Notes under the pieces: model-generated | What the model was told of the DNA's origin: nothing | The model's input: only the letters and a program-made list of their open reading frames with translations | Database searches by the model: none | Translations under genes and position numbers: made by a program | Part shown: positions 1 through 6,937 of the stretch, piece by piece | Layout: every line of letters starts with the position of its first letter | Position numbering within the stretch: position 1 is the first letter of the stretch | Assembly: GCA_947174965.1 (NCBI GenBank) | Contig: CAMWKY010000107.1 | Span: forward strand, 1-7,307 | From: an uncultured Ruminococcus sp. | Lineage (GTDB): Bacteria; Bacillota; Clostridia; Oscillospirales; Ruminococcaceae | Direction: 5' to 3' | DNA length: 7,307 nucleotides

Positions 1-11
1 TAAATTTATAT

Positions 12-27
12 GTTAGGAAATACTAAC
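12..27. repeat. Short inverted repeat upstream of the hyd promoter
   Basis: GTTAG at 12-16 and CTAAC at 23-27 form a perfect 5-bp dyad around a 6-nt centre. It lies about 70 bp upstream of the putative -35 box. The arms resemble the GTTAA/TTAAC arms of Rex operators, but the centre is 2 bp too long for the usual Rex spacing. It could be a weak operator, a chance dyad in AT-rich DNA, or the tail of an upstream gene's terminator. No T-run follows it. Confidence 0.25.
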
Positions 28-46
28 CAAAATTCCACTTATCTAT

Positions 47-63
47 TTGTGAAAAACGCACAA
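47..63. promoter_or_regulatory. Candidate Rex-like (NADH/NAD+ sensing) operator
   Basis: TTGTG (47-51) and CACAA (59-63) form a perfect 5-bp inverted repeat separated by 7 nt. The left half extends to TTGTGAA, which matches the half-site of the Gram-positive redox repressor Rex. The canonical 18-bp Rex site has 8 nt between these arms, so this 17-bp site is one base short and its right half is degenerate (GCACAA instead of TTCACAA). It ends about 33 bp before the putative -35 box, whereas repressing Rex sites usually overlap the promoter. Rex control of fermentative hydrogenase genes is known in clostridia; its action here is inferred. Confidence 0.35.
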
Positions 64-95
64 TAAAATCAATCAGAATTAGTTTAAAAAAGCAA

Positions 96-124
96 TAGAA
101 ATTTTTTTGATTATATGTTATAAT
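96..124 (+). promoter_or_regulatory. Extended -10 promoter of the hydCBA operon
   Basis: A perfect -10 hexamer TATAAT lies at 119-124, preceded by TG at 116-117, which gives an extended -10 element (TGTTATAAT). With 17-bp spacing the -35 hexamer is TAGAAA at 96-101, a 4/6 match to TTGACA, and a weak -35 is typical when the -10 is extended. Transcription should begin near 131 and leave a leader of about 80 nt before the hydC start. This is the only convincing promoter seen before the three hyd genes. Confidence 0.7.
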
Positions 125-135
125 ACATAAGAAGT

Positions 136-184
136 ATGTGAGAAATAATATGTCTGTCACTATGGCTTGTTATTTATTTCACAT
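136..184 (+). other. Stem-loop in the hydC 5' leader
   Basis: ATGTGA (136-141) pairs with TCACAT (179-184). After an asymmetric internal loop (1 nt against 3 nt), AAATAA (143-148) pairs with TTATTT (170-175), giving about 12 base pairs around a 21-nt apical loop. The structure starts within about 5 nt of the predicted transcript start and ends about 10 nt before the AGGAGG at 195-200. It could stabilise the 5' end of the mRNA or be bound by a regulator. It is AT-rich, no T-run follows it, and it matches no riboswitch class I recognise, so function is undetermined. Confidence 0.4.
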
Positions 185-210
185 TTATTTTAAAAGGAGG
201 TTTATCTTTA

Positions 211-708
211 ATGAATTCAGCTAAATCTACAGTTCCTTTCAAAGGTACAAAGGAACAGGAAGCCCAGCTCCTTGCAGTTATTGAGGAAAAAAAGGGAACT
301 CAGGGTGCATTGATGCCTATTTTGCAAAAGGCACAGGAAATTTATGGCTACCTTCCGATTGAAGTTCAGACAATTATTTCCGACAACACAGGTATTCCGC
401 TTGAAAAGATTTATGGAGTTGTAACTTTTTACGCTCAGTTCTCACTTTATCCAAAGGGTGAATACACAATCTCAGTTTGTCTCGGTACAGCTTGCTATGT
501 AAAAGGCTCAGGCGATATTTACGACAAACTTCAGGAAAAACTTGGTATTGCAGGCGGTGAATGTACAGCAGACGGTAAATTCTCACTTGAAGCTTGCCGT
601 TGTATCGGTGCTTGCGGTCTTGCTCCTGTTCTCACTGTCAACGAGGACGTTTATGGTCGTCTCACTGTTGATGATGTAGATAAAATCATCGAAAAATATA
701 CAGCATAA
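211..708 (+). CDS. hydC: Electron-bifurcating [FeFe]-hydrogenase subunit HydC (NuoE-like, [2Fe-2S])
   Basis: This 165-residue protein is the small iron-sulfur subunit of the trimeric NAD- and ferredoxin-linked hydrogenase. It has a helical N-terminal half (about 15-75) and a thioredoxin-like [2Fe-2S] domain (about 76-165), the layout of complex I NuoE. The cluster ligands are visible as C90-x4-C95 and C131-x3-C135, in the contexts CLGTACY and CRCIGACGLAP. The segment GVVTFYAQFSLYPKG (69-83) is also typical of NuoE proteins. The length is normal for the family. The ATG is supported by AGGAGG at 195-200 with a 10-nt spacer. It is the first gene of the operon, with hydB starting 27 nt after its stop. 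It docks on HydB and passes electrons in the cytoplasm. It could be labelled NADH dehydrogenase subunit E by similarity, but the hydrogenase genes downstream settle the context. Confidence 0.95.
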   Translation: MNSAKSTVPFKGTKEQEAQLLAVIEEKKGTQGALMPILQKAQEIYGYLPIEVQTIISDNTGIPLEKIYGVVTFYAQFSLYPKGEYTISVCLGTACYVKGSGDIYDKLQEKLGIAGGECTADGKFSLEACRCIGACGLAPVLTVNEDVYGRLTVDDVDKIIEKYTA

Positions 709-735
709 TATTTATAACTGTTAGGAGGTTAACTT

Positions 736-2640
736 ATGAAGACTCTTGAAGAACTCAAGGCTGTCAGAGAATCAATGGAGAGCGAAGTTGCTCTCAGAAC
801 TCATGGCAACACTTCTTCAAATTCAAAATATGAAAGACACGTACTTGTCTGCGGTGGTACAGGCTGTACTTCTTCCGGCTCTCCAAAAATCATTGCAAAG
901 CTTGAAGAAGAATTTGCAGCAAAGGGCTTGACTGATAAAGTTCAGATTGTAAAGACAGGTTGTTTCGGTCTTTGCGAAAGAGGACCTATCATGATTGTTT
1001 ATCCTGAAGGCTCTTTCTATTCACGTGTCGGCGTTGATGAAATTACAAGAATTGTTGATGAGCATCTTATCGGCGGTAATCCTGTTAAGGAGTTCCTTTA
1101 TGAAGAAACTGTTGACGGCGATAACATCAAGGCTCTTGATGATACTGCTTTCTATAAGAAACAGCACCGTGTAGCACTCAGAAACTGCGGTGTTATCAAT
1201 CCTGAATGTATCAACGAATACATAGGCAGAGACGGCTATAAGGCTCTCGGCAAAGTTCTTACAGAAATGACACCAGAAGACGTTATCCAGACAATTCTTG
1301 ATTCAGGTCTCCGTGGACGTGGCGGCGGCGGATTCCCTACAGGTATGAAGTGGAAACTCGCAAGAAATATCGTTCCTGACGCTGATATGAAGTATGTCTG
1401 CTGTAACGCTGACGAGGGTGACCCGGGTGCATTTATGGACCGTTCAGTACTTGAGGGTGACCCGCACGTAGTACTTGAAGCTATGACTATTGCAGGTTAT
1501 GCAATCGGTGCTAAACAGGGTTATATTTACGTTCGTGCTGAATATCCGATAGCTGTTGACCGCCTTAATATTGCTATTGCACAGGCTCGTGAAGCTGGTA
1601 TGCTTGGCAAGGATATTTTCGGAACAGGCTTTGACTTTGACATTGACCTCCGTCTTGGTGCAGGTGCGTTTGTATGCGGTGAAGAAACTGCACTTATGAC
1701 ATCTATCGAGGGCAACAGAGGTGAACCACGTCCGAGACCGCCGTTCCCGGCTGAAAAAGGACTTTTCCAGAAACCAACAATCCTCAACAACGTTGAAACA
1801 TACGCAAACGTTCCGCAGATTATCCTTAATGGCGCAGAGTGGTTTGCATCAATGGGTACAGAGAAGTCAAAGGGTACAAAGGTATTTGCTCTTGGCGGTA
1901 AGATTAAGAATACAGGACTTGTTGAAGTTCCTATGGGTACAACACTCCGTACAGTTATTGAGGAAATCGGCGGTGGTATTCCTAACGGCAAGAAGTTCAA
2001 GGCTGCACAGACAGGTGGTCCATCAGGCGGTTGTATTCCAGCTGAACATTTTGATATTCCGATTGACTATGATAACCTTATCGGCATCGGCTCAATGATG
2101 GGTTCAGGCGGACTTATCGTAATGGACGAAGATAACTGTATGGTTGATATTGCTAAATTCTTCCTTGAATTTACAGTTGATGAATCATGCGGTAAGTGTA
2201 CTCCATGCCGTATCGGTACAAAGAGAATGCATGAAATTCTTGACAAGATTACAAAGGGCAAGGGAACTCTTGAAGATATTGATAAACTCGAAGAACTTTG
2301 CTATCATATCAAATCCAACTCGCTTTGTGGTCTTGGACAGACAGCTCCAAACCCTGTTCTTTCAACACTTCGTTATTTCCGTGACGAATATATCGCTCAC
2401 GTTGTTGACAAGAAGTGTCCTGCTGGTGTATGTAAAGACCTTCTCAGCTTTGAGATTGACAAAGACAAGTGCTTTGGCTGTACAATGTGTGCTAAGCAGT
2501 GTCCTGCTGATGCAATCCATGTTACAGACTACACAGCTCCCGGAAAGAAGAAGCCTGCATTTGAAATTGATAAGGATAAGTGCGTTAAGTGCGGTGCTTG
2601 TATCGCTACTTGTAAGTTCAAGGCAATAAGCAAGAAATAA
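736..2640 (+). CDS. hydB: Electron-bifurcating [FeFe]-hydrogenase subunit HydB (NuoF-like flavoprotein)
   Basis: The 634-residue subunit binds FMN and NAD(H) and is the presumed site of electron bifurcation. Domains in order: a thioredoxin-like [2Fe-2S] domain with C39, C44, C76 and C80; the NuoF core (about 145-470) with the glycine-rich FMN/NADH loop GLRGRGGGGFPTG (191-203), CNADEGDPGAFMDR (223-236) and GAGAFVCGEETAL (308-320); a [4Fe-4S] site SCGKCTPCR (C485, C488, C491) completed by C531; and a C-terminal 2x[4Fe-4S] ferredoxin domain (C579/C582/C585/C589 and C616/C619/C622/C626). The extra N- and C-terminal domains separate HydB from a plain complex I NuoF. C561-x4-C566 with nearby H555 lies between the last two domains and may bind a metal. 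AGGAGG at 723-728 sits 7 nt before the ATG. The hydA start lies 15 nt after the stop, so the genes are co-transcribed. Confidence 0.97.
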   Translation: MKTLEELKAVRESMESEVALRTHGNTSSNSKYERHVLVCGGTGCTSSGSPKIIAKLEEEFAAKGLTDKVQIVKTGCFGLCERGPIMIVYPEGSFYSRVGVDEITRIVDEHLIGGNPVKEFLYEETVDGDNIKALDDTAFYKKQHRVALRNCGVINPECINEYIGRDGYKALGKVLTEMTPEDVIQTILDSGLRGRGGGGFPTGMKWKLARNIVPDADMKYVCCNADEGDPGAFMDRSVLEGDPHVVLEAMTIAGYAIGAKQGYIYVRAEYPIAVDRLNIAIAQAREAGMLGKDIFGTGFDFDIDLRLGAGAFVCGEETALMTSIEGNRGEPRPRPPFPAEKGLFQKPTILNNVETYANVPQIILNGAEWFASMGTEKSKGTKVFALGGKIKNTGLVEVPMGTTLRTVIEEIGGGIPNGKKFKAAQTGGPSGGCIPAEHFDIPIDYDNLIGIGSMMGSGGLIVMDEDNCMVDIAKFFLEFTVDESCGKCTPCRIGTKRMHEILDKITKGKGTLEDIDKLEELCYHIKSNSLCGLGQTAPNPVLSTLRYFRDEYIAHVVDKKCPAGVCKDLLSFEIDKDKCFGCTMCAKQCPADAIHVTDYTAPGKKKPAFEIDKDKCVKCGACIATCKFKAISKK

Positions 2641-2655
2641 GCGGAGGAATTATTA

Positions 2656-4398
2656 ATGGAAAATATCACAGTTAAAGTAAATGGTGTTGAAATCTCCGTG
2701 CCAAAGGGAACAACTGTTCTTGAGGCTGCTCATCAGGCAGGTTTTGAGATTCCTACACTTTGCTATATGAAAGAAATTAATGAGATTGGTGCTTGCCGTA
2801 TCTGTATTACAGAGGTAAACGAGGGCAGGGGATTCCGCCTTGTTGCAGGTTGTGTTTATCCATGTTCAAACAATATGGAAATTCTCACAGCTTCACCAAA
2901 GGTTATTGAGTCACGCAAAAAGACTCTTGAACTCATTCTCTCAACTCATGACAGAAAGTGCCTTTCATGCGTAAGAAGCGGAAACTGCGAACTTCAGAAA
3001 CTCTGTAAGGATTATGGAATTGATGATGCTTCTAAGTATGATGGTGTTAAGAACGAGTATGAAATTGATGATACAGCAGCACATATGTACCGTGACAACA
3101 ACAAGTGTATTCTTTGCCGTCGTTGTGTTGCAGTATGTTCAAAAACTCAGGGTATCGGCGTAATCGGTGCTAATGAGCGTGGATTCAAGACATTTATCGG
3201 CTCTGCATTTGATATGGGTCTTGGCGAAACAAGCTGTGTATCATGCGGACAGTGTATAGCTGTATGTCCTGTTGGTGCAATTGCTGAAAAAGACTATATC
3301 AAAGATGTACTTGCTGCTATTGCTGACCCTGAGAAAGTTGTTCTTGTACAGACAGCTCCTGCTGTACGTGCAGGTTTAGGCGAATGTTTCGGTATGCCAA
3401 TCGGTACAAATGCAGAGGGTAAAATGGTTGCAGCTCTCAGAAGACTTGGTTTTGACAAGGTATTTGATACTGACTTTGCTGCTGACCTTACAATCATGGA
3501 AGAAGCAAACGAGTTCCTTGACAGAGTAAAGAACGGCGGAAAACTTCCGTTAATCACATCATGTTCACCGGGCTGGGTTAAGTTCTGCGAACACTACTTC
3601 CCTGACATGATTGACAACCTTTCAAGCTGTAAATCACCACAGCAGATGTTTGGTGCTACAGCTAAGACATATTATGCTGAAAAAATGGGAATCGACCCGA
3701 AAAATATAGTGATGGTTTCTATTATGCCATGTACAGCTAAGAAGTTTGAAATAGGCAGAGAAGACCAAAGTGCAGCAGGTGTTCCTGATGTTGATTATGC
3801 ACTTACAACCCGTGAACTTGGCAGAATGATTGAGCGTGCAGGAATCAATTTCCTTGCTCTTGAAGATGAAAAGTTTGACGAGCCACTTGGCATTTCAACA
3901 GGTGCAGGCGTTATCTTTGGTGCAACAGGCGGTGTTATGGAGGCTGCTCTCCGTACAGCTGTTCACACACTTACAGGCGAGAATCCTATCGACTTCCCGC
4001 AGATTCGTGGTACAGAGGGCATTAAAGAAGCTGAATACGATGTTGCAGGCATGAAAGTCAAGGTTGCTGTTGTAAGCGGACTTGCAAATGCAAGAGAAGT
4101 GCTTGAAAAGGTACAGAAGGGTGAAGCTGATTATCAGTTTATTGAAATCATGGCTTGTCCCGGCGGTTGTGTAAACGGCGGTGGTCAGCCACAGGTTGCA
4201 ATGGGTATCAGAAACTTTGTTGACATCAGAGAAAAGAGAGCAGAAGTGCTTTACAATCTTGATGCTTCAATGCCTTTGAGACAGTCACATGAAAATCCTG
4301 CTATCAAAGCTGTTTATGCTGAATATTTCGGCGAGCCGGGTAGTCACAAGGCACATGAAGTTCTTCATACAAAGTATGTAAAGAGAAGTGTAAACTAA
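2656..4398 (+). CDS. hydA: Electron-bifurcating [FeFe]-hydrogenase catalytic subunit HydA
   Basis: This 580-residue catalytic subunit reduces protons to H2 at the H-cluster. Domains in order: a plant-type [2Fe-2S] ferredoxin domain (about 1-80; C36, C47, C50, C66); a His-ligated [4Fe-4S] domain (H98-x3-C102-x2-C105-x5-C111); two [4Fe-4S] motifs (C151/C154/C157/C161 and C194/C197/C200/C204); and the H-cluster domain (about 225-575). The H-cluster motifs are L1 TSCSPGW (301-307), L2 MPCTAKKFE (357-365) and L3 MACPGGCVNGGGQP (499-512; C501 and C505). The small-subunit-like tail ends with SHENPAI and HEVLHTKYV. It lacks the extra C-terminal [2Fe-2S] extension known in the longer Thermotoga HydA. 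GGAGG at 2643-2647 precedes the ATG by 8 nt. With HydB and HydC it should couple NADH plus reduced ferredoxin oxidation to H2 formation in the cytoplasm. H-cluster maturases (HydE, HydF, HydG) are not in this window. Confidence 0.98.
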   Translation: MENITVKVNGVEISVPKGTTVLEAAHQAGFEIPTLCYMKEINEIGACRICITEVNEGRGFRLVAGCVYPCSNNMEILTASPKVIESRKKTLELILSTHDRKCLSCVRSGNCELQKLCKDYGIDDASKYDGVKNEYEIDDTAAHMYRDNNKCILCRRCVAVCSKTQGIGVIGANERGFKTFIGSAFDMGLGETSCVSCGQCIAVCPVGAIAEKDYIKDVLAAIADPEKVVLVQTAPAVRAGLGECFGMPIGTNAEGKMVAALRRLGFDKVFDTDFAADLTIMEEANEFLDRVKNGGKLPLITSCSPGWVKFCEHYFPDMIDNLSSCKSPQQMFGATAKTYYAEKMGIDPKNIVMVSIMPCTAKKFEIGREDQSAAGVPDVDYALTTRELGRMIERAGINFLALEDEKFDEPLGISTGAGVIFGATGGVMEAALRTAVHTLTGENPIDFPQIRGTEGIKEAEYDVAGMKVKVAVVSGLANAREVLEKVQKGEADYQFIEIMACPGGCVNGGGQPQVAMGIRNFVDIREKRAEVLYNLDASMPLRQSHENPAIKAVYAEYFGEPGSHKAHEVLHTKYVKRSVN

Positions 4399-4414
4399 TA
4401 TAACAAAAAAATAA

Positions 4415-4448
4415 ACGGCTGTCGATATAAAACGGCAGTCGTTTTTTT
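4415..4448 (+). terminator. Intrinsic terminator of the hydCBA operon
   Basis: ACGGCTGTCG (4415-4424) pairs with CGGCAGTCGT (4433-4442) over 10 bp, including two G-U pairs, around an 8-nt AT-rich loop. A run of seven T (4442-4448) follows. The A-tract before the stem can extend the helix into the T-run. It starts 16 nt after the hydA stop and marks the end of the operon. Confidence 0.87.
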
Positions 4449-4474
4449 AAATCTGTTTCGGAAAGGAAAAAGAA

Positions 4475-6106
4475 ATGAAAAAATTAAAGAAATCATATGT
4501 CATTAGTGTATCACTTGGAAAAAGATGTTATCGTCATATACAAATATCAGCCAATGATACTTTGGAATGTCTTTCGGATTGTATTCTCTCTGCGTTTGAT
4601 TTTTCTGACGAACACCTCCACGCATTTTTTATGGATAATCGTCAATGGAGTGAAGATGATGCTTATTTTCACTATGCAGAAGAAGATGCTGAACGTCATA
4701 CCTGCGACTATACACTTGAACAGGCTCATCTTGAAAAGGATAAACAATTCAAGTATATTTTTGATTTCGGTGATGCATGGACGTTTCAATGTAAGGTTTT
4801 GAGTGTTCTTGACGTGGCAACCCCTCGTGCTATGGTTGTTGAAAGTAAGGGTAAAGCACCGAATCAGTATACCGATTATGCTGAAGATTATTATGATGAT
4901 GAAGATTTCATAGACATTCCGGCTGTTGATATTGCTCCGGAACTTTATGAAGCAGCTTTTAATTATCGTCAGACAAAACTCTGGAAAAAACTCTATGATA
5001 CTGATATGTTCGCTGTAGAACTTTCAAATGGTGAAACTGGCTATTGTACAGTTATGGGACGTGCTGGCGAACACATTGCAATTGCAGTGTATATTGGTCA
5101 GAATGGCTGGAACAGTTTTAAAAAATTGATACTTTCTGACGAATATCATTCAGATGATGAAATGTTTGAGGTGCTAATTTCACAGGATTGTATACAATGT
5201 GAATTTGTCTGCAAAGCGGATATTTCAGATGATGTTCTCGAAAAAATACAGGCTTACGGCAAGGCAAACGGAATCTCATTCAAAGGAAAAAATTCTTATC
5301 CTGATTTTATTCGCTATACGCCGTATAAAGTACCATGGGCAGTCAATCCGCAGGAACAGAAGATTATGAAAGAGGTACTTCTTGCGGCGACTTATATTAG
5401 TGAAAGACTTGAATCCGGTGAAACACGTAAAACTATTGGTTTGGACGATATAAGAGAAGTTTCTGAAATACCACTGTTGAAAGTAACTGAAAATGGTGTT
5501 GTATGTGGTAGAACAGCTGTTCCTGAAAGTACAGAAATTGCATATCCAACTCCTGAATTTAAAAAGACTGACAAGCTGAAAAAACTGAAAAAGAAAGCCA
5601 GCTGGGAGTGTGAAGCTGTCTGTCTTCGTTCACCTTCTGTATCAGATGATGGAGAAATTCCCGGATTTCCAATAATACTTATAGCAGTAAATACAGAAAA
5701 TGATTTTATGCTGGTTACAGAGCCATTTCATGATTACAACAAAAATGCGGAGCAGATTTTAGATGATTTTGTTACAAAAATGATTGAAAATAAAGTTTGT
5801 CCCGGTTCAGTTGTAATAAAAGATAAGCGTACAGAAATGTTGCTTAAGGATTTCTGCGACAAATGCGGAATTATAATGATGACAACAAATAAATTTTCAA
5901 AACTTGATGCAATAAAGGCAGAATTGTTTGATATGCAGGAAAGAGGAAGCATTGATGATGACATTCAGATGATTCTTAATTTAATTGATTCTCTTAGCGA
6001 AGAAGAAATGGCAGGGGTTCCAATAGGAATTTTACAGAATATTCTGACATATCCCGATATTTCAGAAAGTTTGAGGAAAAAAATTGAGAAAGTGCTAAAT
6101 AAATAA
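4475..6106 (+). CDS. pRiA4b ORF-3-like domain protein with long extension, function unknown
   Basis: The 543-residue cytoplasmic protein has no signal peptide or membrane segment. Residues about 5-160 look like the plasmid pRiA4b ORF-3 family, with the landmarks LHAFFM (48-53) and FKYIFDFGDAWTF (92-104), followed by an acidic stretch (135-146). A second region (about 165-310) contains GYCTVMGRAGEHIAIAVYIG (189-208) and YPDFIRYTPYKVPW (275-288). After a lysine-rich linker (363-374) comes a third region (about 375-490). These two resemble domains of unknown function, possibly DUF7309 and DUF6930, that accompany the pRiA4b domain in Firmicutes proteins; those names are from memory. A charged helical tail runs to the end. 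AAGGA at 4463-4467 lies 7 nt before the ATG. It is separated from hydA by a terminator and shows no clear promoter of its own. No enzymatic role can be assigned, and no transposon features flank it. Confidence 0.85.
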   Translation: MKKLKKSYVISVSLGKRCYRHIQISANDTLECLSDCILSAFDFSDEHLHAFFMDNRQWSEDDAYFHYAEEDAERHTCDYTLEQAHLEKDKQFKYIFDFGDAWTFQCKVLSVLDVATPRAMVVESKGKAPNQYTDYAEDYYDDEDFIDIPAVDIAPELYEAAFNYRQTKLWKKLYDTDMFAVELSNGETGYCTVMGRAGEHIAIAVYIGQNGWNSFKKLILSDEYHSDDEMFEVLISQDCIQCEFVCKADISDDVLEKIQAYGKANGISFKGKNSYPDFIRYTPYKVPWAVNPQEQKIMKEVLLAATYISERLESGETRKTIGLDDIREVSEIPLLKVTENGVVCGRTAVPESTEIAYPTPEFKKTDKLKKLKKKASWECEAVCLRSPSVSDDGEIPGFPIILIAVNTENDFMLVTEPFHDYNKNAEQILDDFVTKMIENKVCPGSVVIKDKRTEMLLKDFCDKCGIIMMTTNKFSKLDAIKAELFDMQERGSIDDDIQMILNLIDSLSEEEMAGVPIGILQNILTYPDISESLRKKIEKVLNK

Positions 6107-6131
6107 TACTGCTTGCATTGAAAGTATGGCA

Positions 6132-6857
6132 TCATTTTTCGCTGATAAAGCTGTTAAGACCAGAAAATATAGTAAGTGCAACTTTTTCCTGATATTCGTC
6201 TGTATTAAGAAGTGATGCTTCATCAGGATTTGAAAGAAATCCACATTCAACCATAACAGTAGGATTTTCACTGTAATAGCACAGAAAAAGTTCTTTTCCG
6301 CAAAGCTTGATTTCACGCTTGTTTTCGGGCTGTAGATTCTGGAAACTCTTTTGCAGTGATTTTGCAAGTTTTTCACTTCTGCTGTCAGTTGCTGAATAGA
6401 ACATCTGCGCACCGTTGTAAAATGGGTCAGTGAATTGATTCTGATGAATCGAAATGCAGACAGCATTGTCATATTTGTTGAACAGTTCAAGCCTGTTGTC
6501 CATATCGGAGCTTTTCTGATTTGCGATTCCCTCAATACCGCTGTCGTGGATTGATGTATCAGTATCTCTTGTAACTTCCACTTCATAGCCTGAAATGAGC
6601 AGTAAATCCCTTAATTTGAGCAATATATTGAGATTTATTCCTTTTTCGGGTACGCCTTCAGTTGATACACAACCGCCGTCAAATCCGCCATGACCTGCAT
6701 CAAGGATAATAACTGGCAGTTTTTGCTCTGATATGATTGAAGTGGGTACAGAATAGCTTGCTATTTTTTCACTTAAAACAGATGCTCCGCCGATACAGGC
6801 TATAGCACCGCCAAAAAATAAAGTTCCGATTAATATTTTATGGTTAGCACTTTTCAT
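6132..6857 (-). CDS. cwlD: N-acetylmuramoyl-L-alanine amidase, CwlD/Amidase_3 type
   Basis: This 241-residue, zinc-dependent amidase cleaves the bond between N-acetylmuramic acid and the stem peptide of peptidoglycan. Residues 7-28 form one hydrophobic segment after a short basic start, which suggests an uncleaved anchor or signal peptide placing the enzyme outside the membrane. The catalytic domain (about 48-238) has all Amidase_3 landmarks: DAGHGG (53-58, ligand H56), E71, SIHQN (136-140, ligand H138) and VECGFLSN (203-210, catalytic E204). The length matches Bacillus CwlD, which with a deacetylase makes muramic-delta-lactam in the spore cortex. The symbol is therefore a reasonable but unproven choice; a vegetative cell-wall amidase is the alternative. 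The start is supported by AAGGAG (minus strand, 6870-6865), 7 nt upstream. It converges on the pRiA4b-like gene, with stops 25 bp apart. Confidence 0.9.
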   Translation of the reverse strand: MKSANHKILIGTLFFGGAIACIGGASVLSEKIASYSVPTSIISEQKLPVIILDAGHGGFDGGCVSTEGVPEKGINLNILLKLRDLLLISGYEVEVTRDTDTSIHDSGIEGIANQKSSDMDNRLELFNKYDNAVCISIHQNQFTDPFYNGAQMFYSATDSRSEKLAKSLQKSFQNLQPENKREIKLCGKELFLCYYSENPTVMVECGFLSNPDEASLLNTDEYQEKVALTIFSGLNSFISEK

Positions 6858-6903
6858 TGTAATACTCCTTGTCGATATATTTAGCTAATACAAAATATGC
6901 AGG

Positions 6904-6931
6904 ATTTTATAATATTATTCTTGTATGACAA
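6904..6931 (-). promoter_or_regulatory. Candidate promoter of the amidase gene
   Basis: Read on the minus strand, TTGTCA (6931-6926; 5/6 match to TTGACA) is followed after 16 bp by TAAAAT (6909-6904; 5/6 match to TATAAT). Transcription would begin near 6897, leaving a leader of about 40 nt before the start at 6857. The region is very AT-rich, so alternative -10 placements exist. No clear sporulation-type (SigE or SigG) promoter was recognised, though one cannot be excluded by eye. Confidence 0.5.
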
Positions 6932-6937
6932 ATAAGT

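Noticed and set aside
1527..2000. Long minus-strand open frame of 157 codons inside hydB
   Set aside because: It lies wholly within the well-supported NuoF core of hydB, has no ribosome binding site that I can see, and its translation is rich in Pro, Ser and Ile without any recognisable domain. It is a shadow frame.
211..2640. Reading hydC and hydB as complex I genes nuoE and nuoF
   Set aside because: No other nuo gene is present, HydB carries the extra [2Fe-2S] and 2x[4Fe-4S] domains of hydrogenase HydB, and hydA follows after 15 nt.
4475..6106. Mobile-element origin of the pRiA4b-like gene
   Set aside because: The family name comes from a plasmid, but I see no flanking inverted repeats, target duplications, transposase or recombinase here.
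6106..6127. ATACT/AGTAT dyad as a bidirectional terminator
   Set aside because: The stem is only 5 AT-rich base pairs with a 12-nt loop and no proper T-run on either side.
6095..6586. Minus-strand open frame of 163 codons overlapping the amidase gene
   Set aside because: It is on the same strand as the amidase but in another frame, while the amidase frame has a complete motif set and a good ribosome binding site.
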